64,000 nucleotides of DNA from Orientallactaga sibirica (GCA_036365145.1 JAEOAD010000048.1:11418501-11482500), one strand, 5' to 3'. Counted from the first letter of the stretch, positions 1-11,222 are shown. The notes: generated by a model from the letters alone, not told the origin. Program-made: numbers and translations.

Positions 1-1334
1 GCAAGCATCTTAACTGTTATGCCATAAAAACAAATAACATGTTTACTCCTATAGCATGAAAATATTGTAAAAGGGCATTTTTACATAGCTTCCTCCCCTC
101 CCCCCGCTGTCATATCACTAGCAGATATATGACAGCATATTTAATCTCCCACTCCATTTTTAAATAAAGGCACACATGATTTCAGAGGTCTTCCTTTAAG
201 AACTTTTATTTCTTCAATAACGCTTTTCTCCTTTGGGGAATTGGAAGCAGCAAAGAGAAAGCTCCTAAGAAGGGAAAATGAAAGCTGGGGTGTTTTTACA
301 TACAGCTAAGGAAGACATGATAAACATTATACTCATGAGATGCATCCAGAATGAAAATATCGATTTATGAAGACACAGTTTTATATTTAAGTGTCTCTGA
401 CAGGGCTATTTTAACTTCCTGAGATAACATTTATCTCAATCAGTAATTTTCCTTGATGATGGTGGTTTCCTAGGAGATAACTTATAGTCCATATAAACCA
501 CATTACTTATATATGTTTTCTGGACAAAGATGAGAGAATTTAGCCCTTAAAGCTATGTCGTAAATGTAAAATTATTGTAGGAAACTAAATGTCATAAGAA
601 TCAGCGCTATAGATTATAATTAGTGAACAGGAAAAAAAATTGTCTGAAAATATGATTGGCCTGTCTGTCATGGGATTAAATGGTTGATACAAGGATGGAG
701 AAACAGTTTGCCAAAAGTAGGATATATAGTCTAGATAACTGGCTGTTTCTTGATAGTCATACCATAGTTCTGAGAACTACGTGAGGGCTAAATTTTCAAT
801 CATTGGTTTAGTTTCTTGTGTTTGCTAGTCAGAACCTAAGAACAGAACTGAAATCCAAGGTTATTGTAGCAATTTCTAACCAATCTTCCTCCAGACGTTC
901 CCATTGGCTTCCTTCTCCTCCCCACAAATGTCGGAGTTATCTTCCCAACATAAACCATCCAGTGGCCAAGGGTGGCTTGCACTTGTCTACAGCGTAAATC
1001 CCAACAACTTTGGCATCATTGTAAAGACATGGCTTAGTCTGGGTCAGCCTACAACTCTCACTCTCTTCAGTAGTTGAGTGAGGAGTCTCACTTTCTTAGG
1101 ATATAAACATAAAGGAAGTTTCTGTTTATTATTTTCTCTTGGTGAATCTCTTCATGGAAATTATAGGCAGAAAAGAGGACATATTGTGAGTCGATCTCCT
1201 TCCTGCCTCCAGTCAGGCTCATCTCTGCATTTCTAAGTTGTGTTTTCTGGTCCCTTCACTCACTGCCGTGACTGAGTAGATGTCTCATAATGTGACCTGC
1301 TCTAGCATACAGGATCTCTCATTGGCCCAAAGTT
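1..1334. other. Unique non-coding sequence
   Basis: AT-rich sequence in which I see no recognisable repeat, RNA gene or convincing open frame. A remote repeat or regulatory element cannot be excluded. Confidence 0.5.
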
Positions 1335-1508
1335 CAACAATAAAGCTAGACTGGCTTGCCACTGAGCCCTAGGAATCTTCCTATTCAGGAATTACAGGTG
1401 TGTGCCACCATGCCAGGTATTTTTATGTGGGTACTGGGGATCAAATCAAATTCAGGTCCTCATGCTTGTGATGCGAGTACTTAACATGACTGCGCTATCT
1501 CCCCAAGT
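1335..1508 (-). repeat. B4-type SINE fragment
   Basis: On the minus strand a tRNA-like ID head (the reverse of the block ending GCGCTATCTCCCC) runs into a B1-like part (reverse of TACAGGTGTGTGCCACCATG). That ID+B1 order is the hallmark of rodent B4. The copy is diverged and has no clear TSD. Confidence 0.65.
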
Positions 1509-1589
1509 CATATTTCTATAAGTAATACATATACCTATATGATGTATATAGTCAGAATATATAAAAATTAGAACTCTATAAGAAAACTA

Positions 1590-1887
1590 TAGGGGCTGGC
1601 AAGACGGCTCTGCGGAAAAAGTGCTCGCTGCACAAGTACAAGTACCCAAGTTCAGAGCACCAGCACTCATATAAAAAGCCAGAAACAAGGGCTGGAGAGA
1701 CGGCTTAGCGGTTAAGGCGCCTGCCTGCTAAGCCTAAGAACTCTTGTTGGAATCTCCAGGTACCACATTTAGCCAGACGCAAAAGTGACGCAAGCACGCA
1801 ATGTCGCGCATACGCCACAAGGGGGCCCACGTGTCTCAATTCGTTCACAGCAGCTGAGAGGCCCTGGCACCCACATTCTCTGCCTCT

Positions 1888-1977
<90 letters not shown>

Positions 1978-2237
1978 AAAAAAAAACAAAAAACAAATGG
2001 AAACAAGCATTTGTAATCCCAGCCATGCCACACAGACACAAGACAAAATACCAGAATCTTGGGGCCAGCTAGCTTGGCGAAGGCAGTGGTGACCAACAAG
2101 AGACTTGGCCTCTAAGCTGGTAGAGGATGAAGACTGGCACCTAGCAGTTTTCCTCTGACATCCACATGTATGCCTATACTCACATCATTTGCATACGCAC
2201 ACACACACAAATCTTTTTAAATAAATAAATAAATAAG
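1590..2237 (+). repeat. B4 SINE, split by a Dip-B insertion
   Basis: The ID-like head occupies 1590-1687. The B1-like middle and tail resume at about 2000 with TTTGTAATCCCAGCCATGCC and run to a CA-rich stretch and an AAAT tail near 2237. The gap is filled by a younger SINE. Short flanks AGAAACAA and GGAAACAA at the junctions look like its TSD. Confidence 0.7.
1689..1998 (+). repeat. Dip-B SINE with long CT tract
   Basis: Head GGGCTGGAGAGACGGCTTAGC, then the Dip-B markers CTGCTAAGCCTAAGAACTC and AAAGTGACGCAAGCACGC, then about 84 bp of nearly pure (TC)n at 1890-1973 and an A-rich tail. It lies inside the B4 at 1590-2237. Overlapping open frames here are only Ser-Leu or Arg-Glu readings of the repeat. 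Confidence 0.9.
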
Positions 2238-2673
2238 GAAATTATATAAAACATATATTATGTGTACCTATGAATACAGAGCACCTGTATTGATCCACAT
2301 TGATCTCCCTTTTTTCTGAGTGAGAGGATGACCATACAAAATGCTCCTGAATGAATTTGGGTAGAGGAAAAAAAAATCAAAAACTTAGGAAAAGAATGGT
2401 ATATTATTCAATAGGAAGTAAATTTTAAAATAGTAAGTTCTTGGGTTCTGTTGTATGATAGGGTGAGTATAGATAGTAATGTATTATATATTCCAAAAGG
2501 TAGTGGAAATGGTATTGAATATCATCACAAAATAATAAATAAGTGTCTGAAGAAAAATACTCACCCTGATTATAGCATTATAGAAATGTATAAATGTGTA
2601 AAAATCAATATATGCAATTTTTATGTATTATTTTTAAAAAGGAGCTTAATTTTTGACATTTGTCCTCCATTTA

Positions 2674-2840
2674 GGCATTAGCTGTGTGCGGTGACACATG
2701 CCTTTAACCCCAGCACTTGGGAGGCTAAAGTAAGAGGATAGCTATGGGTTCGAGGCCAGCCTGAGACTACATAGTGAATTCCAGGTCATCCTGGGCTAGA
2801 GCGAGACCCTACCTGGAAGAACAACAACAACAAAAAGAGT
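2674..2840 (+). repeat. B1 SINE
   Basis: A 7SL-derived B1: GTGACACATGCCTTTAACCC, then GGTTCGAGGCCAGCCTG and GAGCGAGACCCTACCT. It ends in an ACA-rich tail. The local B1 type carries the motif ACTACATAGTGAATTCCAGG seen in most B1 copies of this window. Confidence 0.9.
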
Positions 2841-2894
2841 GACATTAATACTTTGAAGATATTCTGGAATGCCAGGAGTATGTTTTCTTTTCCT

Positions 2895-3357
2895 TCTTTA
2901 TGTATGTATGTGTGTATGATGTGCATGAGGATAATATACGGGCTTGTGTATGGGTACACATGTGTGTGCAGGTGAGCATTCACCTGTGTGTGCTTGTGTG
3001 TGGAGGCCAGAGGTCTATGTTGGATGTCATCCTTAGTTTTTTCCACCTATTTTTCTGAGACAGGTTTGAACTCATCTGTTCTTGGTAGTATACATACTTA
3101 AGTCCTCAAATACATATAGTGGCACCTATAGACTGTTTCTGGAGATTCTATGGGTCCTGTAGGTTTTGCTGCACCTAGCACTCACTGATTCAGCTAGACT
3201 AACCAGCCAGCAAGCCATAAGTCTCCACCTCCACAGAGCTGGGATAACAGACACACATCACCACACCCAGCACTTTCTGTGGGTGTTGAAGACCCAGACT
3301 CATGTTCTCATGCTCATATGACAAGCATGTTACACACTAAGCCATCTACCCAGATCC
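2895..3357 (-). repeat. B4 SINE, old
   Basis: Reads on the minus strand as ID-like head (reverse of the block ending CTAAGCCATCTACCCAGATC), B1-like centre and a TG/CA-rich tail at 2895-3000. About 75 bases near 3085-3160 do not fit the family and may be an insertion. Confidence 0.65.
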
Positions 3358-4390
3358 CAGGAAGCTGTTTTCAATGTGGCTCACCCTTGACTAGAATGCT
3401 TGTCAAATTTCATGCATTACAATACTAGAGGACTAGGAAAAAAAAAGAAAGAAAAGTAAAGGAGACTTCATAATGAGGAAACTAGAACAAATGAAATTAT
3501 ATAGAATGAATGATTTGGAAAAAATGTATAGATCATGGCAGTGATGTTAAAGAAGGCTATGAAGAATTAGACTGCTAACAGTGTAATCCAAGAAAAAAAG
3601 ATATATGAAATAGACTTTCTATACGAAAGTTGATATATAGAATCTCCTTTAAAATAACTGGCAGTTTTCTCTTAAAATAAATTTATGACCATTTCCTCAC
3701 ATAAATCATTCAGAAACTAAGGTCTGGAAGTTTGCATAATATTTCTGCCTCTGTAGCCTAAGGTTAATACCAGACAAAAAACCTATTCCAGTGATGAAAG
3801 TTTTGTAGCTACAAAGCTAAAAAGGAATTTGCACTGCATTGTGATATTTCAGAGCTCTTCCAGCTGGGTTAAAATGTGTAAAGGCTCAAGACGGATGTCA
3901 CAGACATTTGTGGAGTGCCTAGCATGTGCCAGGCACTGCGAAGGTGCCGCCTGTGAAGAAATTTCTATATAAAGATAACATAGTATTTCCTCCTAATTCT
4001 CAGTTTGCTTTCATTTAGCTGCCTTCAACTATGGTCTGAGAATAATAAATGAAAAAATTCCAGGACTAAATCCACTTACATGTTATTCTCAACAGCATGA
4101 GGAAACCCCACCCCACCCCTTTCTTTTCTGCCCTGAATGTGAACCGTCCCTTCCTCTGGTCTACCAGTGTCATGTCGCATGCCCATTACTCACTCTGTAA
4201 CGGACAGGTAGTGACATATATTGTAGATATATATTGGCACTCTGGTATCATGGGACTCATGTTCAAGTAACTTGTACACCATAGCCTAGTGCTACATCAC
4301 AATGCCTGTGTCATTCACGTCACATCATCTCACCAAGCAGACATGCTTAGCGTGTCATCAGGAAGGTGAGTGAAGTACCATGAGACATTT
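3358..4390. other. Unique non-coding sequence
   Basis: AT-rich sequence. A short piece near 3905-3940 (GCATGTGCCAGGCACTG) resembles part of a MIR-type ancient SINE but is too short to call. Otherwise nothing is recognised. Confidence 0.45.
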
Positions 4391-4643
4391 TTTTTTTTTT
4401 GGAGAGAGAGAGAGAGAGGGAGAGGGAGACAGGCAGAGATGGGCGTGCCAGCAGCCTCTCAGCTGCTGCGAACGAAATCCATATGCGTGCGCCCCCTTGT
4501 GGTCAAGTGCTGCATTGCGCCCTTGCGTCACTTTGCATCTGACTAAACGTGGGACCTGGAGATTGGAACTGCTGGAGATTGGAACCAGCATTCTTAGGCT
4601 TAGGAGGCAGGCGCCTTAACCCCTAAGCCATCTCTCCAGCCCC
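4391..4643 (-). repeat. Dip-B SINE with TSD
   Basis: Minus-strand Dip-B from a T-rich and GA-rich end to CCATCTCTCCAGCCCC. Flanks ATGAGACATTTT and ACGAGACATTTT form the TSD. A 16-bp unit, CTGGAGATTGGAACTG, is duplicated in tandem at 4556-4587 in the box-B region. Confidence 0.92.
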
Positions 4644-5612
4644 ACGAGACATTTTGACACAAAGAAAATGACATTTGTACGATTTCTACTATACCATATT
4701 ATAATTGTTTCCTCACTGTGCCTCATTTCCACATTAAAGTTTGCTGTGGGTATATATGTGAAGGACACAAAAAGACCATGCTACGATCTGTGCGTTGAGG
4801 CATCCGTTGGAGGTCTTAGACCACATGGACTGTGGATAAGGGGGTCGTGTGCACACACAGATGGGTTCCTGAAGTGTGCAGATGGACACAGAGATCAGGG
4901 CAGGAGAAATCAGAGAGGAAGAGCTGTTGGGGGTTATCTGAACTGGGGAGCAGATGTCATAGCTCAGACTGTGGAAGTGCAGAGTGTGCTGAGTGGAGAA
5001 CTGGGAAGCAGATGCAAGCTTCCCTGTGGAAGCTGTTTAGTTGGACGAGGGAATGGGCTTCTCTGTAGCCCCTATCACCAGGTATTGGACGCATCTCTGA
5101 GAAAGCCAAGGCCCCGTGGACGCCATTCGCCATTCTCTTCAGCGGACACAAGAGCTGGAGAGGCCCACAGTTGACAGCTGTCACCAGGTGACTGTCCCCG
5201 CCTGTTTTCCTTTCTGAAGGGAGCCTGGGCTGTGCTTCCCAGGGACCACCACGTGCGGTTTGTTAGAGGAGGTAAATACCATGGGAGAAGAAAATATCAA
5301 GAGGGTAAGGAGGACCAGGGAGGCTGGCAGGAAGAGGGAGTGTGTCAGTTCTTGTGGACATTCAAGGACTTAAGTGGGGAGCCACTTAAGCATGGGTAGG
5401 TAGAAGATTGATATGATCCTTTTTGAGAGGATAAGTGTGGTTGCTATGCTATTGATATACTCTAGGGGATCAGAGGTCAAGGAAGGTAGATTTTTACACG
5501 TCGATATCAGAGGCATAAAATAATGAGCCGAGCAATATGCCGTGGTATATTAGTATTTTTTTTAAAAAAGACACACCAAACTTAAGGCATATGGTTAAGA
5601 ATTTTATAGATG
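4644..5612. other. Unique sequence with a 168-codon open frame, coding status doubtful
   Basis: The longest frame in the window runs 4668-5174 on the plus strand. Its first 30 or so codons are hydrophobic and signal-like; the rest is Gly/Arg/Ser-rich. I recognise no domain, Kozak context or splice structure. Several CpG dinucleotides cluster at 5040-5150. A chance frame in moderately GC-rich DNA is the likelier reading. Confidence 0.3.
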
Positions 5613-5856
5613 AAGGGGCTGGGGAAACAAGCTTGTGATTAAAGGCACTTGCTTACAAAGCCTGCCAGCTCAGAGTTCAGTTCTCCAGTATCCACATAAA
5701 GCCAGATGAATAAAGTGGTGCATGTGCCTGGGGTTGCTGGCAGTGGCAAGAAGCCCCTGGCATGTCCATACTCTTGCTCTTCTCTCTCTCCTTCTTTCTC
5801 TCTCTTTCCCTGTCTCTTTCTCTATGTTTGCAAATAAATAAAATATCTTTAAAAAA
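5613..5856 (+). repeat. Dip-A SINE, older copy
   Basis: Head GGGGCTGGGGAAACAAGCTTG, then ACATAAAGCCAGATG, a CT-rich stretch, and TTGCAAATAAATAAAATATC. The box-B region is altered. A second Dip-A follows immediately, so the pair is head-to-tail. Confidence 0.85.
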
Positions 5857-5865
5857 TAGTTTTGG

Positions 5866-6107
5866 ACTGGAGAGATGACTTAGCAGTTAAGGTGCTCGCT
5901 TGTGAAGCCTAAAGACCCAGGTTCAATTCCCCAGTACCCATGTAAGCCAGATGCACAAGGTGGTGGGTGCATTTGTCTGGAATTCATTTGCAGTGGCTAA
6001 AAGCCCTGGCACACCCTTTCTTTCTCTCTGTCTCAATCTCTCTCTCTCTCTCTCTCTCTCGATCTCTGTCTCTTTCTCACACTCCAAATAAATAAGTAAA
6101 ATATTAA
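5866..6107 (+). repeat. Dip-A SINE
   Basis: Head GGACTGGAGAGATGACTTAGC, box-B-like GGTTCAATTCC, (TC)n at about 6038-6060, and a CAAATAAATAAG tail. It is the second of a tandem SINE pair. Confidence 0.9.
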
Positions 6108-6124
6108 AATATATAGTCTAAATA

Positions 6125-6800
6125 TTTTCTAGCTTTGGCTAACTGAGGTGGGAAGACCCATCTTTAACTGTGGGCAGCACCATTCCGTGGGCTGGGGTCC
6201 TGGGCTGTATAAAAGGAGAGAGCTGGCTGGCCGAGCACCGGCATTCATCACTCTCCACCTCCTCACTGTGCAATGAATGAGACCAGCTCCTGCTGTCATG
6301 CCATCCCCACCATGGGGACTGCAATCCGTAACGATAAGCTAAAATAAACCTTCCCTCCTGTGGTAGTTTGAATATATGGCCCCCAATATATTCAGTGTTT
6401 TATTAGTTTATAGTTTGCATCCTCAGCCACCTTGCTAGAGACAATGTCAGTGGGCATTAAGGTGTGGTGATGGCTTGAGATTCCATTGTAAAGATAGGCA
6501 AAGTGTGCCTAGGGGGAGTTCCTGAAGTGTGCTGTGGCTTTTGGCTGTACTTTTGCTCTGTGTGCTGTGTGGCTGGTTGGCTTTGCTCTCTTGACTGGTC
6601 CTGTGAGAGCAGGTTGCTTCTCCTGCCATTGTGAACTTCCCCTGGGTCTGTAAGCTTCAATAAATAATATCCCTTCCTCCATAACTGTACCTAGTCTGGA
6701 AGTTCATCTCAGCGAACCTGTAGCTGTCTGTTACACCTCCCTTCCCCTGATTTTTTTTCTTTTAGGCATTTTGTCTCAGCAACAAGAAAGTGAAAAAAAC
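6125..6800 (+). mobile_element. Old MaLR/ERVL-type LTR, interrupted
   Basis: 6125-6353 and 6741-6800 join into one LTR-like stretch with GACCCATCTTTAACTGTGGG, CACCATTCCGTGGGCTGGGG, AAAATAAACC (poly(A) signal) and CAGCAACAAGAAAGTG. The same layout recurs at 14723 and, in part, at 55755. A younger LTR splits it exactly within CCTCC. Confidence 0.7.
6359..6735 (+). mobile_element. Complete solo LTR, MaLR-like
   Basis: A 377-bp unit starting TGTGGTAGTTTGAATATATG and ending TGTCTGTTACA, so it has TG...CA termini. It is bounded by CCTCC at 6354-6358 and 6736-6740, a 5-bp TSD as expected for ERVL-class integrases. An AATAAATAAT poly(A) signal lies near 6659. No internal region is present, so it probably arose by LTR-LTR recombination. 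Subfamily not determined. Confidence 0.8.
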
Positions 6801-8044
6801 CTCATCATTCATAATTTAACCCTTCTTGAAGTCTGTTTTTTTTTCTTCATTTCTTTGCTAATTAGGATTAAAAACCCAAGAATTGGGATCTCCTGCATCT
6901 TTGTAGAATTTAATCCCTCACTAGACACCCCACCCCAAATCCTGCATTAGTTTTAGCCTTGCACTTTCCCGGCCTGCTTCCAATTGGAAACCTTTCATTT
7001 CATTAGAGTGCCCCATTTTGTGCCATCTTTGCCACTGCGTGACAATCCCTGAGCCACTGCTCCAGAGCTGGACTGAGGAAATAACGGTCTGCTTCCCTGG
7101 ACGTGGTCTCCTGCTTTTGATATGCATTAGGGGGAAGGTAGCTTTTTTGTTCATTTTTCTGAGATGTAGTTAGCTATGGCCTGGGTCATAGACCATGGAT
7201 GCCACCTTACTTGTGCTGGCAGGACTAGAACTGGCATCTCATTCAGTCTCAGGAAGGACAACTGCAAACCACAGCCGCATATCCCACGCTCAGCAGCAGG
7301 AACAGCTTCCTGTTTCTTGTTCAGTTTTGTGGGGTTACTCCTGTGGGTGTGCCCTTCCTGAGTCAGCAGTCCTCTTGGGTCCACTAACCAATCAGATTTC
7401 TCCCTGCATACCTGAGCCTGGCGATGAGTCTTATTCTAAAACTGGAGGTCTGATCCATATAAATGTGCCTGAAATGTGTGTGCAATTCCTTCTTCAATTC
7501 TTTCCCTGTGTGAGGGAGATTTTCTCAGTCCCCCACCCCCTTCCCTGCTTGGCTTAACTTCTGGCTTGGGAACTTTCCGGTTTTGCTTTTCCTCTTGTCT
7601 TCACTCTCTCAAAGATGAACCTCATCACTCACCTTCTCTTGAGACCTTGTTCTCAGGCATTTGTTAACATGGCTCAGAACTGGAAACTTGAGACCTTTGG
7701 TGAGAGAGTTCTAATCCCTCCTGAACTCTCTTCCACGTCACTTTGACTGAAGCAATAGCCTTGCCTCGCTTGGCTTGCCTCTTCCAGTGAGAAGCCTTCA
7801 CCTCATTGCAGCAAGTTAGAAAAGCAGGGAAAATTAAGAGGAAATGAGAAAGGAGGAGGAAAAAAATTCCTCACCACCCCTCATCTGGTCTGCATTTCTC
7901 ACTGGCTAAGATTCGAGACTTTCAACACAATTGACAAAAACCGAAGACTTCGTGGAGACAATATTCCCCTTTCTGAGAAACACCTCAGACAAGAGCAGTA
8001 AAACAGCTTATGAAGCATAATTAAGGCCAAAAGTAGTTCTCAAC
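6801..8044. other. Unique non-coding sequence
   Basis: No confident repeat is seen. Frames of 60-120 codons at 7151-7557 overlap on both strands and have no recognisable domain. Confidence 0.45.
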
Positions 8045-8530
8045 TCTGGTGACCTTTTGTTCGTGGAACTTTTAGGGTCAGAGCCTGGGTCCTGGCAGCC
8101 TTATCAAATGAGACTGACCTGCTCATCCTAAACGAGATGGTTCAAGAGACAAAGAATAGAGAAGAGCAGGTCATGGAGACTTTCCTTGTTTGGTTTTCAT
8201 GTAGGGTCTCCCTCCAGCTCAGGCTGACCTGGAACCCACTATGTAGTCTCAGGGGGGCCTCGAACTCACGGTGATCTTCCTACTTCTGCCTCCTGAATGC
8301 AGAGATTAAAGGCGTGTGCGCCACCACGCCCAGCAATGGAGACTTATTCAATGTGGCCACATTGGGAAGGGGAACAAAAAGGTGCAAGGTCTTTCCCCCT
8401 CCATGCCCATCTTTAGTGTCCTGACATGAAGCTTAGGGTTAAATACAGGCAAGAGGAATGCATCATTAAGCAGTCTGGTCAAGGTGGGATCCGCCCATCA
8501 CCACTGTCTTGTCTCCAGGCTTTTCTGCAA
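8045..8530 (-). mobile_element. LTR-like element, copy 1 of a two-copy family in this window
   Basis: Shares ordered blocks with 37570-37990: GGGTCCTGGCAGCC, TTATTCAATGTGGCCACATTGGG, CCCATCTTTAGTGTCC, TCTGGTCAAGGTGGG and GCCCATCACCACTG. In copy 2 the reverse strand has a clean AATAAA, so the element probably reads on the minus strand. A B1 interrupts it at 8183-8335. Confidence 0.55.
8183..8335 (-). repeat. B1 SINE with TSD
   Basis: Minus-strand B1: GGGTCTCCCTCCAGCTCAGG, then ACTATGTAGTCTCAGG and CCACCACGCCCAGC. ATGGAGACTT on each side is the TSD, showing insertion into the LTR-like element. Confidence 0.92.
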
Positions 8531-9120
8531 AGAGGTTGACAAGTGGTCAGAACTGGGTGAAATTTGTACCTACTAGGAGAAAAGTGCTTCTTCTGGCTGG
8601 CCCCAGGGTTCTGCCCTTTATTTCTCCCAGCATAAGGTTTCTGAGGAAATTTGAATTCCTTCGAATCCGTTGTTCCGGTACTATGAAGGCCAAAGGGAGG
8701 GATGCCAGTGTCTCTCTTTGCCGGGATTGTTTGATATTGATTTAAACTTCACTGGCGCCCCTTTTTTATCGATGAACCTGAATAATGCGCCTCACAGGTC
8801 ACCTGACAGCTTCATTTGCTTCAGAAATTCTTCAAGCGCTAGATCATTTCTTTTTCCTTAATTTGTAAACTTTACATTTTGAACTTTGCTTAATCTTCTA
8901 ACCTGGTTGTAAATTATACCCTGAAGAAAAAAAAGCTCCAAAAGCCACAAAATCACATATATAGCTACTGTTCAATAGCTAAGCTCAACCCTTTCTTAGC
9001 ATCTGTGCTTAAACGTATGTGTTTTCTTTTGCTTACTAAACTCCAAACTTGGATCCTACAGACTTAGTGTGGAATTCGTGTTTGTGAGATCTAAGAAATT
9101 AAGATATTGCCTTTAGCTTC
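8531..9120. other. Unclassified sequence between two LTR-like blocks
   Basis: It may hold the rest of the 8 kb LTR-like element, but I see no boundary or motif that decides this. No gene is seen. Confidence 0.35.
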
Positions 9121-9533
9121 TGTAACTTAGCGCTCCAGCTTGACAGTAGTACTGCCATTTTTAAGCAGATAGCCATTATAGTAAAACAGACTGCCATTTA
9201 AAAAAACCCAGGCCTGACTTTGAACTTGCGGGCTAATGTTCTGACCTTTGCTTCTTTTCCAACCCCTCCTCTCTCTTAATTCCTGGGAAAACTTGGATCT
9301 GCAAACAAGCAGCTGATCCCAGATAAGCAGCTCAGAATGTTCCTGGCACGTGCTTTTTGAACCAACCATTTCAAATGTTGCAATATGATATAACTGCTGT
9401 ATCCCTTCTCTATAAAAACCCTTTCCCCTAAGTGGGGACACTCCCAGATGGTTGAGCCCCAGTCTCTTGGTAATAAAGCTGCAGTAGAGGTCTTGTTGTC
9501 TCACTGGGTGACTCCCAAGGACCCCAACCCACA
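9121..9533 (+). mobile_element. Class-I endogenous retrovirus-like LTR
   Basis: TATAAAAA at 9411-9418 is followed 54 bp later by AATAAA at 9472-9477, then CACTGGGTGACTCCCAAGG and an end at ACCCACA. Next comes TTTGGGGGTCCTGGCACT, which resembles a decayed proline-type primer-binding site. This TATA/poly(A)/PBS order is typical of gammaretrovirus-like (ERV1) LTRs. The 5' end at TGTAACTTAG is my estimate. The long antisense frame across it is not a gene. Confidence 0.7.
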
Positions 9534-11109
9534 TTTGGGGGTCCTGGCACTACAGTGTTGGCAACCTAAGACAAGATCCTGACTTCAGCTGAGTAGAGGT
9601 CTTAGGGGAGCCTCGGGCTGCTCAGCTTGCTGCTGGTGCTGGTAACACCAATATGAGCAAGCTGGCATGAGCGCAAATGGGCCCCAACATTCTCTAATAC
9701 ATTTGTAGTAGGACTTCGAAGTGGGAGCTGTGTGAGGGAAAGGAGTCTCTAGCTTTTTTTTCTTTTTTCTGTACTTGTTTGGACTTTAGCATATGGAGCA
9801 TGAAACTAGGAGCGATGGGAAGTACTGGTAGCCTGCACTCCTTGAGCCATAAAGCAGCTTTCAGTGGAGTTTGAGGGAGAGGAACCTCTGTCTTCTTGGC
9901 TCCACCCATATCCAGAATAGTGTGCACATCCCACGGAGTGGGGTTTGATGAAGTGTGAAAGACTCCCGTGATTCTAACACACAATAGGCTGTTTTGAGTC
10001 ACAGCTTAATCTTTTTTTTTTTTTTCTGTATGACTTTAGACTACAGACTTTAAATGGCTGTTTTTCACTCATTTTTAACAGTTGTAACTGCTTTGCTGGC
10101 AAGAAGGTCTGCCGAGCTCATCATGTGTCCACTTTAGAAATCATCTTCTTTAGAAAGGGCTTGGCAGGATTGCATCCCCAAACAAGTTATCTCAGAACCA
10201 CTGCTTTGAAAATCCACAGCTTCCTGTTTTTATTTGTATACAATGCAGTTCTCCAACTCTCTGGATTCCAGATGGCTCAGCTTCTCTTGATCTTTCCTGC
10301 TTGAACCAAAATCACTTTAGGTAAATAGTTTTGCGTAGAAATAATTGCCTTCATATCTCATGTACTTCTTAATCAACACCTCCTTCCTTCCAGCCCGGCT
10401 TCCTGCAGGGTGCAAGAAAGAGGAAATTCAGACTCAAGGGTGACCTTGGTTTTATTTGAGTCTAAAGTAATGTAAAAACACCATATATGTCGCTGAAGAG
10501 AAGTGAACAGCTCCCGGGGGTGTATTAGACAAATTTCAAAGGACAAGCTCTAGATACAAAGCAAAGGATTTTGTAAAACAAACTTAGCTCAGGGATGAGT
10601 AAAGTGGAGAAAGGTGTTCTTTAATCCAGGAAATATTCCACTTTTTCCTGTTTTATTCAGTAGGTTTAAATTTATATTCAATATTCCATGTGAATGAGAT
10701 CGTTAAGCAGTTTTATGGAATGAATTGTGAGTACAATTAACTACTTTGATAGTTATTTGCCAATGTCTCTAGAAATACCCCCAACACAATTGTCTCACCT
10801 CTAATTAGGATAAGCAACACAATAACAATTATAACTGTAAGTAGATTTTCTGCTTAATTCATTGAGTAGTTATGTGCTCTTCAAATTGTTTGTTTATTTG
10901 AAACAAGGGCTTCCTTTGTTACCCGTAGTCCTTTCTCTCTAGGTGGTTCCAGCTTCTTTTGTCTTACTAGAAGACTTGAAGAAAGGAGCATTCATATACT
11001 TAAGCAGCAATGACCCTTATTAAGAGCAAGAGTCTCTCTCTGAACCAGTCTCTCACTGGAACCACAGCAATGCTGCTATTTCCGCCTCTCTCAGAACAGC
11101 AGTTAGAGT
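9534..11109. other. Possible ERV leader, then unique sequence
   Basis: The first 170 bp or so after the LTR could be retroviral leader, but no gag, pol or env reading is seen. The rest is AT-rich single-copy-looking sequence, including a T-tract at about 10012-10025. Confidence 0.4.
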
Positions 11110-11222
11110 CGTGCATGGCCATGCCTGGCTCTTTATGTGGGAGCTGGAGATTGAACTCAGGTCCTGAGGCTTATGGTACAAACACTCCTACCATCTCCCC
11201 AGTGAGGCCATCTCTCAGTCTC
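11110..11222 (-). repeat. B4/ID-like SINE fragment
   Basis: Reverse of an ID-type head and B1 junction: CATGCCTGGCTCTTTATGTG, then TTGAACTCAGGTCCTGAGGC and ACCATCTCCCCAG. Diverged and partial. Confidence 0.55.

Noticed and set aside
1769..2099. Open frames of 84-95 codons on both strands
   Set aside because: They are Ser-Leu or Arg-Glu readings of a (TC)n microsatellite inside a Dip-B SINE.
3900..3945. MIR SINE
   Set aside because: Only about 20 bases resemble MIR, which is too little to support a call without an alignment.
9127..9534. 135-codon minus-strand frame
   Set aside because: It lies exactly antisense to the ERV1-like LTR, has no recognisable domain and is best explained by chance.
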